A stretch of DNA of 64,000 nt from Pseudorasbora parva (GCF_024679245.1 NC_090191.1:42842524-42906523); one strand, 5' to 3'; counted from the stretch's first letter, positions 48,901-63,300 are shown. Numbers and translations: made by a program. Notes: a model not told the origin generated them from the letters alone.

Positions 48901-51538
48901 GGGGGACGATCAGACAGTGCTCTATATAGGGGATAGGGAACGATCAGACAGTGCTCTATATAGGGGATAGGGAACGATCAGACAGTGCTCTATATAGGGG
49001 ATAGGGAACGATCAGACAGTGCTCTATATAGGGGATAGGGAACGATCAGACAGTGCTCTATATAGGGGATAGGGAACGATCAGACAGTGCTCTATATAGG
49101 GGATAGGGAACGATCAGACAGGGCACTATATAGGGGATAGGGAACGATCAGACAGTGCTCTATATAGGGGATAGGGAACGATCAGACAGGGCACTATATA
49201 GGGGATAGGGAACGATCAGACAGTGCTCTATATAGGGGATAGGGAACGATCAGACAGTGCACTATATAGGGGATAGGGAACGATCAGACAGTGCTCTATA
49301 TAAGGGATGGAACGATCAGCCAGTGCTCTATATAGGGGATGGGGAACGATCAGCCAGTGCTCTATATAGGGGATAGGGAACGATCAGACAGTGCTCTATA
49401 TAAGGGATAGGGAACGATCAGACAGTGCTCTATATAGGGGATGGGGAACGATCAGACAGTGCTCTATATAGGGGATGGGGAACGATCAGACAGTGCTCTA
49501 TATAGGGGATGGGGAACGATCAGACAGTGCTCTATATAGGGGATAGTGAACGATCAGACAGTGCTCTATATAGGGGATGGGGAACGATCAGCCAGTGCTC
49601 TATATAGGGGATGGGGAACGATCAGACAGTGCTCTATATAGGGGATGGGGAACGATCAGCCAGTGCTCTATATAGGGGATGGGGAACGATCAGACAGTGC
49701 TCTATATAGGGGATAGGGAACGATCAGACAGTGCTCTATATAGGGGATGGGGAACGATCAGACAGTGCTCTATATAGGGGATAGTGAACGATCAGACAGT
49801 GCTCTATATAAGGGATGGGGAACGATCAGCCAGTGCTCTATATAGGGGATAGGGAACGATCAGACAGTGCTCTATATAGGGGATAGGGAACGATCAGACA
49901 GTGCTCTATATAAGGGATAGGGAACGATCAGACAGTGCACTATATAGGGGATAGGGAACGATCAGACAGTGCTCTATATAGGGGATAGGGAACGATCAGA
50001 CAGTGCTCTATATAGGGGATAGGGAACGATCAGGCAGTGCTCTATATAGGGGATAGGGAACGATCAGACAGTGCTCTATATAGGGGATAGGGAACGATCA
50101 GACAGTGCTCTATATAGGGGATAGGGAACGATCAGACAGTGCACTATATAGGGGATGGGGAACGATCAGACAGTGCACTATATAGGGGATGGGGAACGAT
50201 CAGACAGTGCACTATATAGGGGATAGGGAACGATCAGACAGTGCTCTATATAGGGGATAGGGAACGATCAGACAGTGCTCTATATAGGGGATAGGGAACG
50301 ATCAGACAGTGCTCTATATAGGGGATAGGGAACGATCAGACAGTGCACTATATAGGGGATGGGGAACGATCAGACAGTGCACTATATAGGGGATGGGGAA
50401 CGATGAGACAGTGCACTATATAGGGGATAGGGAACGATCAGACAGTGCACTATATAGGGGATGGGGAACGATCAGACAGTGCACTATATAGGGGATGGGG
50501 AACGATCAGACAGTGCACTATATAGGGGATGGGGAACGATCAGACAGTGCACTATATAGGGGATAGGGAACGATCAGACAGTGCACTATATAGGGGATAG
50601 GGAACGATCAGACAGTGCACTATATAGGGGATAGGGAACGATCAGACAGTGCACTATATAGGGGATAGGGAACGATCAGACAGTGCTCTATATAGGGGAT
50701 AGGGAACGATTAGACAGTGCACTATATAGGGGATAGGGAACGATCAGACAGTGCACTATATAGGGGATAGGGAACGATCAGACAGTGCTCTATATAGGGG
50801 ATAGGGAACGATTAGACAGTGCACTATATAGGGGATAGGGAACGATTAGACAGTGCTCTATATAGGGGATAGGGAACGATCAGACAGTGCTCTATATAGG
50901 GGATAGGGAACGATCAGACAGTGCTCTATATAGGGGATAGAGCTGATCGAAAAACTCAGCTTTCCTATTTCAGTGGAAAGTACGGCAACGCATTGAATAA
51001 TGCTGCGTGTTCAGTGACCTTTAAAAAACACATTGAGTGAATCAAACAATGGCTGCAAATAAATATGATATGGTCTCGTGTTCATGGAGCCATTGAATCA
51101 TGGGTAGCACAGGACAGATGTGCACCAGTGTGTGAGATTCATCATGAGCAGCTGTATAAATCCCCTTCCTGACAGCTGTTAATGAGATCTGTCAGATTAT
51201 GAGCTATGAGACCTCATTAGAGCCATCAGCTGGGGTCTGGGATCTCTGCTTTTCTATCGTTTTCCGTGTCAAGTAAAAAAAATAATGTTTTATGCAAAAA
51301 CACTTCCTAAACGAACAGCCCTCGATGTGTTATCGGCATTTGTTCATCAAATGCTTTCAAAAAGGTGCTTCTTAGCTTCTTTGTCCCGAGCGCTTTCTTT
51401 CATCATGCGAGTGTCCATCACACAGAAGAGAGCAGGATATAGATGAGGATAAAAATAAACCAGATGTAATCTGTTCTCTGCTGGGATTCCTAACCTTGTT
51501 GCATCTTTAAAGCATCTCGTCATCTGGCTAACGGTTCT

Positions 51539-51596
<58 letters not shown>

Positions 51597-54500
51597 CTTT
51601 CATGCATCATCTGTAAAGTCAGGCTAAAAATAGCAAGGAGAACAAAAGTGTTAGCTGGGTTAGATGGCAGCCCATATAGAGTTTGATTTGGGATGAGCTC
51701 TGTTTACGCTGCTCATTTTCATACATTGAAAGCAGACCGTGATTAAAAAACAGATAAAACTATTCCACAAGACTTTATGTCCCACTAAAGAAAGAGAACC
51801 AGATGATTGTCGTGTTCTCTATGCAGCTTTTGTCCTGTTACAAGTTAAGTCCACCTTATGTAACCGGCTCATGAGGTTCAGAGAGAATCCGACTGTCTCT
51901 GGACTTCATGCATGTGATGCACTTTAGGGTTGCGAATGGTCCTGGGCGGTGTACCGGTTCATACCAAACACCAGTGTTTATTTTTGTAATGATATGAATA
52001 TTGATGATACCGCAATACCGGTACATGTCACTTAAAGGATCAGTTCACTTTTAAATCAACTTTTGCTGATCATTTCCTCACCCTCATGTCTTTCTTTCTT
52101 CAGTGGAAAAGAAATGAAGGTTTTTGATGAAAACATTCCGGGATTTTCAATGGGCCCCAAACCTGTATATATATATATATTCTTTTTTTTTTTTTACTTT
52201 GCTGATGATTTCAAATAAGAGGACAAGTGAGAAATATCGGTATCGGAATCAGCCAATAATTGTTAGTCAAAATCGGCTCCAAAAAATCAGTGCATCCCTA
52301 GTGTAAACTTGAGACTGAAAACGCAACATCAGGAGCTTTTAAACAGCATAGGTGCACTTGAATAAAACACACGTGTCCCACACGCGTCCCAACACGCGGT
52401 CGAGAGTTGATGAGGTGTGTGTTTACTGCTCTTCTTCAGCACCTGCTGTAATCCCAGCGTTAAGTCTTTAGTCTGATCTTGTGACGTTTGATCCATCAGC
52501 GCCTCATCACGTCTCTCAATATAGACCCATGTGTGCTGACCTGCGTCTCTGGCATTATGGGATTGTTTACGTTTGGTTTACACGTGTGTGTGTGTGCGCG
52601 TGTGTGTGTTGTGTTTGTGAATTAGTGTTTCCCACACTCTTATCGGTTGATCACTTGTATATTTTATATATATATATAATATAAAAATATTTAAACGCTG
52701 ATCAGGCATAACACTAATATTGTGTTGGCACAGCGTTCGTGGCTCGACTAGTCGAGACTGTTTTCCAAGATGGCTGCCGTCTGTAAACGCGTAATGTTCT
52801 GTCTTTATAAAGTATCTTCTTATTAAACTGTTTGTACTCTTATAAAGTTCTCAATGCTGCGGTCTGCATGTAGGGACCCTCATTATGCTGCCGTGTTAGT
52901 GTGAGGATATGTTGAGTCTTGTTAGTGGTATTAACTAGTGATTTAATTTGACTGACCCTGTGCCCCGTAGACAAGCGCTATAAGCTAATCTGTGTTTAGA
53001 GATAAAACTCTTTACATTCGACTTCATGAAAACGCATCCCAGAGAACGATCTACTCGCTGACCATCTGTTAATCACCCCGAGGGGCATTTCTCACCAGAG
53101 TTGGCCTTTAAAGTATTGAAGACTTTTTATGATCTTACATTTAAGAAAACACAGTTTGTCTGTTTTTAGTCTTAAATGCGAGTGAGCCCAGTTTAACCGA
53201 GCTCTTGCCCCTGCAGGTGGTTTTGGTGCGATGGAACGAGCCCTTTCAGAAGCTGGCGACCTGTGACACCGACGGCGGGATATTCGTGTGGATCCAGTAC
53301 GAGGGTCGCTGGTCCGTAGAGCTGGTTAACGACCGAGGAGCTCAGGTGAGCTTCAGTCCCTCCTAAAGCTCACGCTCACGCACACACCTGACGTTTTTAA
53401 CGGTGTTGGTTGCATGCGATGTGACTTGTGTAACTGTAGTTAGTGTGTGATGTCGCTGCTTGAGCATTAACAGTCTCTGCAAAGTTACAGCGCTGAAAGT
53501 TCACTGCAAACGGAGATATTGTCTTTTAAAGTTACGGCAGTTTATTGCCTACAATAATGGCCGGTTTGGACTACAACGAGCTTCTTCCTGGGTTGGTGAC
53601 ATCATAATTATGCAGAACTTTAAGGCTTTATATAACGTAAACGAATGAGTTATAAAAAAATATTCACCCCCCTCACAGTCGTCATGAAGGGCAAAATCAG
53701 CCGTATAGACCAAAACCACAATTTGTCCCAGACTGTAAACAAGTTTTATTCTGCTGTAAAGTTGGGCATTAAAGGGTTAGTTCACCCAAAAATGAAAATT
53801 ATGTCATTAATTACTCTCCTTCATGTCGTTGGACACCTGTAACACCTTCGTTCATCTTCAGAACACAAATGAAGATGTTTTTGTTGAAAGCTGAGAAAGG
53901 CTTCAGAAAGGCCTCCATTGGCATTCAGTACATTTCGACTGACCCACTCACAAGACCCATAAAGGCACTAAAGACTTCGTTACAAAGTCCATCTCACTAC
54001 AGCGGCTGGACAATCATTGTACCAAGCGGCGAGAACAGTTTTTGTGCGCAAAAAAAATCAAAATAATGACTTTATCTGCCAAGATATTGTCTTCCGTGTA
54101 GGTCTCGGACGTGAACTCACGCGATAGCGGCGCTCCTCCTCTTCCGGGTCGTGTATTCGCTATGATTCGAACGGCGGAGCTGCGTCATATTCTCGCGCAT
54201 GCGTCGAGTTCAGGTCAATAATTTGGTGGATTATATCGTTATTTTGATTTTTGTGCACACAATAACTATTTTCGTCGCATTGTAAAATTATTGTCCAGCC
54301 GCTGTAGTGAGATGGACTTTGTAACGAAGTCTTTAGTGCCTTTATGGGTCTTGAGAGTGGGTCAGTGGAAATGTACTGAAGGTGTTACAGGTGTCCAACA
54401 ACATGAGGGTGAGTAATTAATGACATAATTTTCATTTTTGGGTGAAGTAACCCTTTAAACATGAGGCTCAATGAGATTCTGGAGCCGCTCTAGTGGCCAG

Positions 54501-56469
54501 TCGAGGTATTAAAGTTTAAATTACTTCTGTATTGGCTTTAACAGAAACGAGGGGAGGTTACGCTTGGGTTTAACTTACAAGGTGGTGTAGAAAATATCTC
54601 ACATTGGTGCATTTGTAACCAGTGTGATCTTCAGTTTTCAGTTTTGAGTGTTAATAAAGAAGCGAAGATGATTTCCAACATACATTTGATCTGGTTGTTG
54701 TTTTGTTTATGATTTCAGCTCCCACATCTTTTTATAAACGGTTATTTTACCCTACATAAGACACAAAAACCTTTTTACCTCTTACCTGTTAGAATTAGCG
54801 CAAAGATCGTGTCTAGAAATGAGCATAAAAAGTGTGTGTGTGTGTGTGTGTGTGTCAGTGTGTGTGTGTGTATGAAGAGAAGAAAAAAAAGTTCTCTATC
54901 CACTCAGATGTTCTCACCTTTTTTACCCCTCACCCGTTTGCATCCCTGTTAATGTGCTGTACCTGCACAGGTGAGCGACTTCACCTGGTCACATGACGGC
55001 ACGCAGGCTCTGATCTCGTACCGCGACGGGTTTGTTCTGGTGGGGTCGGTGAGCGGGCAACGCCATTGGTCCTCTGAGATCAACCTGGAGAGTCAGATCA
55101 CCTGTGGGATCTGGACCCCCGACGACCAGCAGGTAACCACGCGTCTTATTAATTCCCCCCAAAAACCCATATCGGATTATGTTTGAAACCATTCTAATGG
55201 TTATATTACATTTTATTGTCTAATAACTAAAATCATGACACTTTTGCAATTTAACAATAATTTAATTAACCCTTAAATGCATTACTGTTTTTCGCCAAAC
55301 ATTCCTACATATTCGGGCCCTTAGCGACCCGGATCTATCTTTAACATGGATGGATCTGTACCTGTCGCAATAATATATAAAACTCATAAATAAAAAATAT
55401 ATACAAATATCTTGTTGCGTTTTGGAGCTTGTTAGCGTTCAGTTTGAGCAGATGTTTTATCCCATCATCATCTGTCCTCATCAGAGCTCCTTCAGCATCT
55501 CCTCTTATTCGCAATCTCACGCATATTTTCCTAACTCATTTTTAATGTCTTCAAAATCAATATTTCACTCACTGGCAGCTTGAGCACATCCATCATCAGT
55601 GACATTAATATCTGCTTGTGTTCAGTTCTTGCTCTCTGCAGTAAATCACTGAGACATTTCAACTTTTGGAGATTAGAATTACTATTGTTTCGTTTTCTGT
55701 CTGAGGTAACTGAGTGAAATGTTACTTCATATTAAATATATATTTGGTATAAAACAGTGGTTTTAGTTCAGTGCATTTGCTTTACAGTAAATTAAACTGT
55801 CACACTGCAAAAAGTGCTCTTCTTACTAGTAAATTTGTCTTGTTTTTAACTCTAAAAATCGAAACAAATTTAAATCAAGATGCATTTACTAGACAAGTCA
55901 AACGACATGATATATAAATATTTCTTAAAAATAAAATCTAAATTAAGAGAGTTTTTGCTTAAAACAAGCGAAATGATCTGCCAATGGGGTGAGAAAAATA
56001 ATCTTGTTTCTGATTAAAATCTTGTTTCCGTCCCAAACAGAAATAAGATTATTAGATCATTTTGCCTGTTTTAAGCAAAAACTCATTTTGATATTTTCCC
56101 TCAGAAAACAAGGAAAATTATCTTATGTTGTTTTCCTGATCTTGTAAATGCATCTTGATTTAAGAACTTTTAGATATTTGGACTGGAAACAAGACAAAAA
56201 TACTAAATAAGAAGAGCATTATTAGCAGCGCAGTTTTGCTTTTTCTAATCGATTGTGTTTGAACTAAGGTTGAGCGATATTGAAGAAAAATGCAATATCT
56301 TGATAAATAATGCGATATTGAATTTAGTGTGTAAAATCTATTTAAATTATATTAAAAAAATATTTAAAAACTGAGAATTAAACCACTCGTGTTTCACAGT
56401 CTTATCTTTGGAAAAGGAAAAGAAAAGCATCGCTACAACTTCTAAAAGTGACCAGCTGTGTTGGTCACG

Positions 56470-56561
<92 letters not shown>

Positions 56562-59500
56562 GGACAGCACGAGACTGCAAGTTATTGTTTTTCGCAAATT
56601 ATTGTGTTTAAAGCAGCACCAGGTAACTTTTCAACCTTCATAATATATTTTTTAAGACTCTTGTGATGATAAATCGACTTACAATAGGTTGAATGACCCG
56701 TCTGCCATAGCCTGACGGGGTCTGTATCGTTTTTAATCGTACTTTTAAACTTCGGGTTTCGTGTAGTAACCAGAGAACAAAAAGAACTACAAAATTCGAC
56801 TGCTTTACGGCATATACGTCACTTCCACCAACACACACACTTCCTTACATTCGGACGTGTGAGCCCAACTTTGTTCGTCGGATAATATAGTCATGTCCGA
56901 AGCAGCAGAGACAAATAAGAAAGAAAAGGTTTTGTTGGAGGAAAGCAATAAGAGGAAACGGAAAAATGATGGGATTAAAGGCAGGACGAGGATCAACATG
57001 TGACCAGGGTTTGCTCGTCGGGGTGAGCTGAAGGAGGCGTGCCCGACCGATGCTGTCCTGCTTGTTACGGTGATTACCGACCACTCAAACACTGAACTGA
57101 AGTATCATATAGATTCTGGAAAACGCTAACCAATAGACTACTATAATGACGCTGGCTTGTAAACGTGAGCATCGTGATTATTTGGCGTTTGAAAAAAGTA
57201 AAACCCATGAAATGATATTCATATGACATGCTGAAGCATCTGCCACTGACTGTACCTGGGATGAAGACATTTCACACACGCCGCCAGAAGAACACCTGCA
57301 TGTGAACTCCTCCTGCAGTGTTCAGGGGAACCGTTAGTGCTGCACCGACCCGCGGGACGCTTTAATGAAGTTATTTGGCCCGCCCCGCACCACTGGATAT
57401 ATTTTTACAACCCGCCGCGCACCCGCGACCATTAAATAGACATACGGGGTCCGCGGGTTATGAGACGACCCGCGCATCACTAGTTCAGGGCTATCAGGGT
57501 TGTCATGTCAACAAATGCACCGCGATGGCGTCCCCTGATGTAGGATGACTGAGCTTACGACAGTAGTTGAAAACATTATAACTGTAGGGGGACCCCGAGA
57601 GCAAAAGTAGCCAAGTGGGGCTTTAATAACTTTTTAACATCAAGCAAGTCACAGTCGTGTGCCTCTGCTCAATACGTCGACCTTAAACGGACACTTTTCA
57701 CAATATTGAAATAGCCTACTAAAATCATTCAGATATTGCGTGCCGTTGTGATATGCATATTTGCGATATTTCGATATATTGTACAGCCCTAGTTTGAACA
57801 GAGACCAGCGTTGTGTTGGTCTTTTCTCCGCACTTCTCCACACTTCTGGTGTTTTTTTTGCGCCTCAGGTGTTGTTTGGCACGGCGGACGGCCAGGTGAT
57901 CGTCATGGACTGTCACGGGCGAATGTTGGCTCATATCCTGCTCCATGAGGCCGAGGGCATCGCCAGCATGGCCTGGAATTATCCCAGCTTCCTAGTGGAG
58001 GACAGCAGCGAGAGCGACACAGACTCGGACGAGTACACGCCTCTGCAGGGTAACGACACACACACACACTCTGTTCTTACTGCTCGCTTCAGGATGCATC
58101 TTAAAGGGTTAGTTCAGCCAGTAATGTGAATTGTGTGATTAATTCCTCCTGTGGTTGGCCAGCCGTCAGACCTCCGCTCATCTTCACACACAGATGAAGA
58201 TATTAGTGTTGAAATCCGATGGCTCAGAAAGGCCTTCATTGACACCAATGTCATTTCCTCTCTCAAGACCCATAAAGGCACTAAAGACGTCGTTACAAAG
58301 CCCATCTCACTACAGCGGCTCTACAATCATTGATGAAGAGGCCAGAATAGAGTTAGTGCGGGAAAACACTAAATAACGACTTATATAGTGATGGCCGATT
58401 TCAGAACAAAGCTTCGAACCGTTATGAGTCAGTGAATCGATTCATGATTCGAACCGTTATGAGTCAGTGAATCGATTCATGATTCAAACCGTTATGAGTC
58501 AGTGAATCGATTCATGATTCGAACCGTTATGAGTCAGTGAATCGATTCATGATTCGGATCGTCACGTGATTTCAGCAGTTTGACACGCGATCTGAATCAT
58601 GAATTGATTCACTGACTCATAACGGTTCGAAGCTTTGATTATGTTTTCAGTGTGCAAACTAATATGAGTTCATGTTTCGCGTGTAAAAACACAGTATTTT
58701 CCACACAGTTGACTTATCTGTACAGCGCTGTTTCCTCTGTCCTAAAAGCGGCCTGATGATTTCCTTGTTCTGTGAAGTCCCTCCTTCAGAAACACGTAAC
58801 AAGTTCTGATTGGGCCAACACTTCCTGTGTTGTGATTGGACAGCAGCTTAGCGCACGTTCCCCCGGAAAGGTCCCGCCTCTTATCATAACGGGGCGATGC
58901 AAGCGCTGAATGCGCTCTTCTCCACGCGGGAGAGCAACGAGACCACGCCCCCTATGTGTTTTTGTGGGCGGAGTCAACAAACGGTTCTAGTGACGTCATC
59001 ACAGCAGGAAGTGCAGCGGTGTAGCCCAAACCGGCCGCTCGCTGTCGGCTTTGAAAGGGAACTTCTGTTAAATAAAATATCTCGCTTGGCATTGAACTTT
59101 GAGCTTCATAATTTTACAGGTATTATTTATGCTCTAACAGCAACATTACACACTAACTAAAGTTTGAAAGATGGACTCGCGAAGAACGGGACCTTTAATG
59201 TCGATCCCTGAAGCGTATGAAACTCCGCATTAATGCGATAGCGCTCTCGTCTCCTTCAGGCTGTATTAAGTGTGAGTTTTAGTTTTATAATGATCCTTTA
59301 TCTGTCTAGTGCACAGTCTGAAGCCGCTGTTGACCGTCTGCTTCACGTCCGGAGACGTCAGTTTGATGAGCAACTATGATGACCTTTCCCCTACGGTGAT
59401 ACGCACTGGCCTCAAAGGTTCGTCCGCATGTATTTCATCTGTTTATTGTGTGTTGGATGATGGCGTTTGTGTCATTGATGCCATATATAAATATGTGGAT

Positions 59501-60164
59501 GATCATTTTTACTCTGCGATTTTTAAAGGTTCCTACAACAGGTTCTCATGCAACCAAGATCAAAAACACACACTAAGCCTAACACTCTAACCCTAAGCCC
59601 CGCCTCTCTGAGGGCTGCTCTGCTGTGATTGGTCAGAGAGCAAGCACTCATTAGCATATCTGAATCTCAGCTTGTGATGCGAACAGTAACGCCGGCGTGG
59701 GTTTGACTGTCTCAATCTCAGCAGAAAACGAATCAGTTTTTTATTTTAAGAGTCGATAACTTTATTTGTCTTTGAGACATTTATAATCCGTCGCTACACA
59801 TGAAAGGAAATATTCGGAAAAGCATAAAAGGGCACTAAATGTTTTTACTGATAATAAAATGATGTATAAACTAAAGTACTCTTTCTATACAAAAGTAATG
59901 TGTGTGTGTGTGTGTGTCAGATGTGGTCGTGCAGTGGTGCTCTCAGGGCGACTTGCTGGCTGTTGCTGGGATGGAGAGAATTGTAATGACCTCCGACCTT
60001 TCCCAAGTGACCCGGAATGCCATTGTTAAGTTTTACAATGTTCATGGTGAAAACATTTACTCACTGGAAACACCTGCTCAGGTGAGTGTTTTCTCCACAC
60101 ACACACACACACACTCACTCACTCACTCACTCACACACACACACACACATTACTCACTCACGCA

Positions 60165-60199
<35 letters not shown>

Positions 60200-60241
60200 A
60201 AACACTCACTCTCACACACACACACATTACTCACTCACGCA

Positions 60242-60290
<49 letters not shown>

Positions 60291-60359
60291 TACTCACTCA
60301 CGCACTCTCTCACACACACACACTCACTCTCACACACACACACATTACTCACTCACGCA

Positions 60360-60391
<32 letters not shown>

Positions 60392-63300
60392 TTACTCACT
60401 CACGCACTCTCTCTCTCACACACACACAGACACTAACCGCTCACACACTCACCGTGTGTTGGGTAGGTTTAGGGCCAGTGTAAGGGGATAGAAAATACGG
60501 TTAGTACAGTATAAAAACCATTACGCGTATGGAATGTCCCCACATTTCACAAAAACAAACGTGTGTGTGTTTGTGTGTGTGTATCCAGAGGCCGATCAGC
60601 ACGCTCTGCTGGGGCCATCGAGACTCGCGCCTCTTTCTGGCCTGCGGGCCGGTTCTGTACGTGCTTCGTGTGGAGCATCGGGTCGCCAGCCTTCAGCTGC
60701 TCTGCCAACAGGCCATCGGTAGCGCGCTTCATGAGGAGAAGGATGTGGCCAAGCTCAGCATGCCCTCGCGCCTCAGCACATTCGTGTCTTCTGCCTTCGC
60801 CCCCACCGTTAAGGTACAAGCCCTGATTAATATATGCACTGTTGTCTTTAAAGGAACACTCCAGCGTTTTTAGAAATAGGGCTTATTCAACCTCTTTCCT
60901 ACATTTAGATATGTGGGCAAATGCATTTTTGTCTGTATAACAATGCATACATTGTTTTAGTTTGGCAGGGTCGCTGCTAGCTTAGCTTAGCATAATGAAA
61001 GGATGCGGGTTAATACCAAATTTGGTTAAAAAAAAATTCGCTAACACAATATTTTGGGTTAAAATGACCCGACAGAAGGACGAGGGTCAATACCAAATTT
61101 GGTTTTTAAATTTTTTTGACACAAATTCACTAATTTCAATGTTTCAGGTCTAAATGCCCTGAGGGTTTTATCATTAATTTCAAAGAATATCATTTTCAAT
61201 TGATCCCATTGTCCCGTCTGTCTTTGTTTCTGGCACCCTTTCCTCCCTTTAGCCTCCCATCCCAGATCCCAACAACATGCGAGACTTTGTTAGTTACCCA
61301 ACATCAGGAAACGAACGTTTGCACTGCACCATGAAACGCACCGAGGACAACCCTGAGGTCGGCGGTCCGTGCTACACCTTGTATCTGGAGTATCTAGGTG
61401 GGCTCGTTCCTATTCTGAAAGGCCGTAGGATTAGCAAACTTCGCCCTGAATTTGTCATCATGGACCCAAAGACCGATGGCAAAACAGGTGGGTTTATACT
61501 CGGGCTGTGCGATATTGAAGAAAAATGCGATATTCGATATGCGATATTGCTATTAGTGTGTAAAACCTATTTAAATTATATTTTAAAAATATTTAAAAAC
61601 TGAGAATGAGCATCGCTGCAAATCCTGAAAGTGACCAGCAGTGTTTTAGCAAACATTCGTCTCAAACGTTTGCGTTTCTGTGTGTGTGTGTGTCTGTGTC
61701 AGACTGCGCAAGACTGCAAATGATTGCATTTTATAACTCTTTTTAACATCAAACAAGTCCAATAAGTAACAGTCGTGCTATCCACAACTTTCCCGAACTC
61801 TGACCTTTCCCATGATCGCTATGGCAACGTAGCCGAACTTCCGGTTTACGTTAGTCTGTACTGTTATCAGCTAAACGCTTGGTTGTATTATCAGGATTCA
61901 GGAGTAGACTTTTATAACAACGCTTCAGGCAAAATGATCACATGTCCCAGATGGTCGAATGGATCTGACTATCTTACAAGAACTCACTAATATCTGTGGC
62001 ACTAAGCGGTTCACCTGAGTTATGCGGCGCACGCATTTGGCCACTGTGTGTGGGCTCGGCTGTTCCTATGATCCACGCAAGAGTTACCTTCCGTCCATGC
62101 GCCTGTAAATCGATTTTATTTTATTATAAATAAAGGTTTATTTGTTTCTAGTTATTTATTTTGTTAGATATTTCCACTTTGCGGGAGTCCCGCAAAATAA
62201 TTTTATTTTCCCGCGACTCGCACACAATAATATCTTGCCGCCCGTATCCGCATTCACCATCAGATATGATCCCGCGCCGCACTCGGTTGTGCTGGGTCCC
62301 GCGGGAGTGCATGTCGCTACACATTAAATCTGTAAATTATTGAAAACAATAAAAATACCCCTTGCAAAAAGTTATACAGTTTTACTGCAGTATTTTAAAA
62401 AGGTTCAACTAATATATAAACTCAATTATTAAATTTACAGCAATGAAATGTTAATTTTTATTACAGTGCACTTAAATTAATTTAAGTTCATGCATCTATT
62501 TTCATGTTGATTAAAAAAATAGTCTACTGAGAATGTCTGACATGATTTCAACAATTACAAATATTAAAATACAAATATTACTTCTACATCACAATTCTTG
62601 AGTTTATCTGAAGCTCGTTGGGCATTGAATGGGTGTGTATGGTGCTAGGCAGCATGTCAAACGGGTCCGTTTATTATGTGGCATGGTTTATGGATCCAGG
62701 TTTCGGAGGTGTGAGACCCAGGCGCTCAGCGGCGCTCAGCGCTCATCAACCCCGGCGAGAGCAGCCTTAACTCGGCTCGTCCTTCTGATGACTGCCGCTG
62801 CCCGGCAGAAGCCCCTCCCGTGACGCAAATTCGCGTCTGTTGTGTAGTGAATGAAGCGAACGGAGGCAAAATGTTCACGCGTCCATGTTCACGCGAATAG
62901 CGCTATTTATTTGCGTCACTCGCGTCTGGCGTGAACGCAGCATAACTGTTATGTGTGCTAAACCGGAACTGAGATGCCGTCAACCGGAAGTATTGAGTGT
63001 CATGGCGACGCCCACTAAGACTTGCAGGAAAGTTGTGGATAACAACTACAACTCTTTACAAGAAAGGTTGAATCATTATCACAAGGGGAGTCTGAGTATT
63101 GTTTTCTTTTACTAATTTGACAAAAATGCAATACACAAAAACAACATAAATAGGCTGCATTTACACTGCAGGTCTTGATGCTGAAACTTTGTCTATGTTT
63201 AGGATGGGAATCCAAGTCTTTAACAGGGTAAAGCTCAGTATGCATAAAACAGCATTTCACCGCCCCTTTAAACAAAAAGGCATATGTACATATACAAGGA

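Noticed and set aside
44602..50942. The 34-bp array as a CRISPR array
   Set aside because: Units are contiguous with no unique spacers, the host is a vertebrate, and no cas genes are present; it is a minisatellite.
62629..62823. 64-codon GC-rich frame in the insertion within the last visible tulp4 intron
   Set aside because: No family resemblance; GC-rich sequence within a transposable element.
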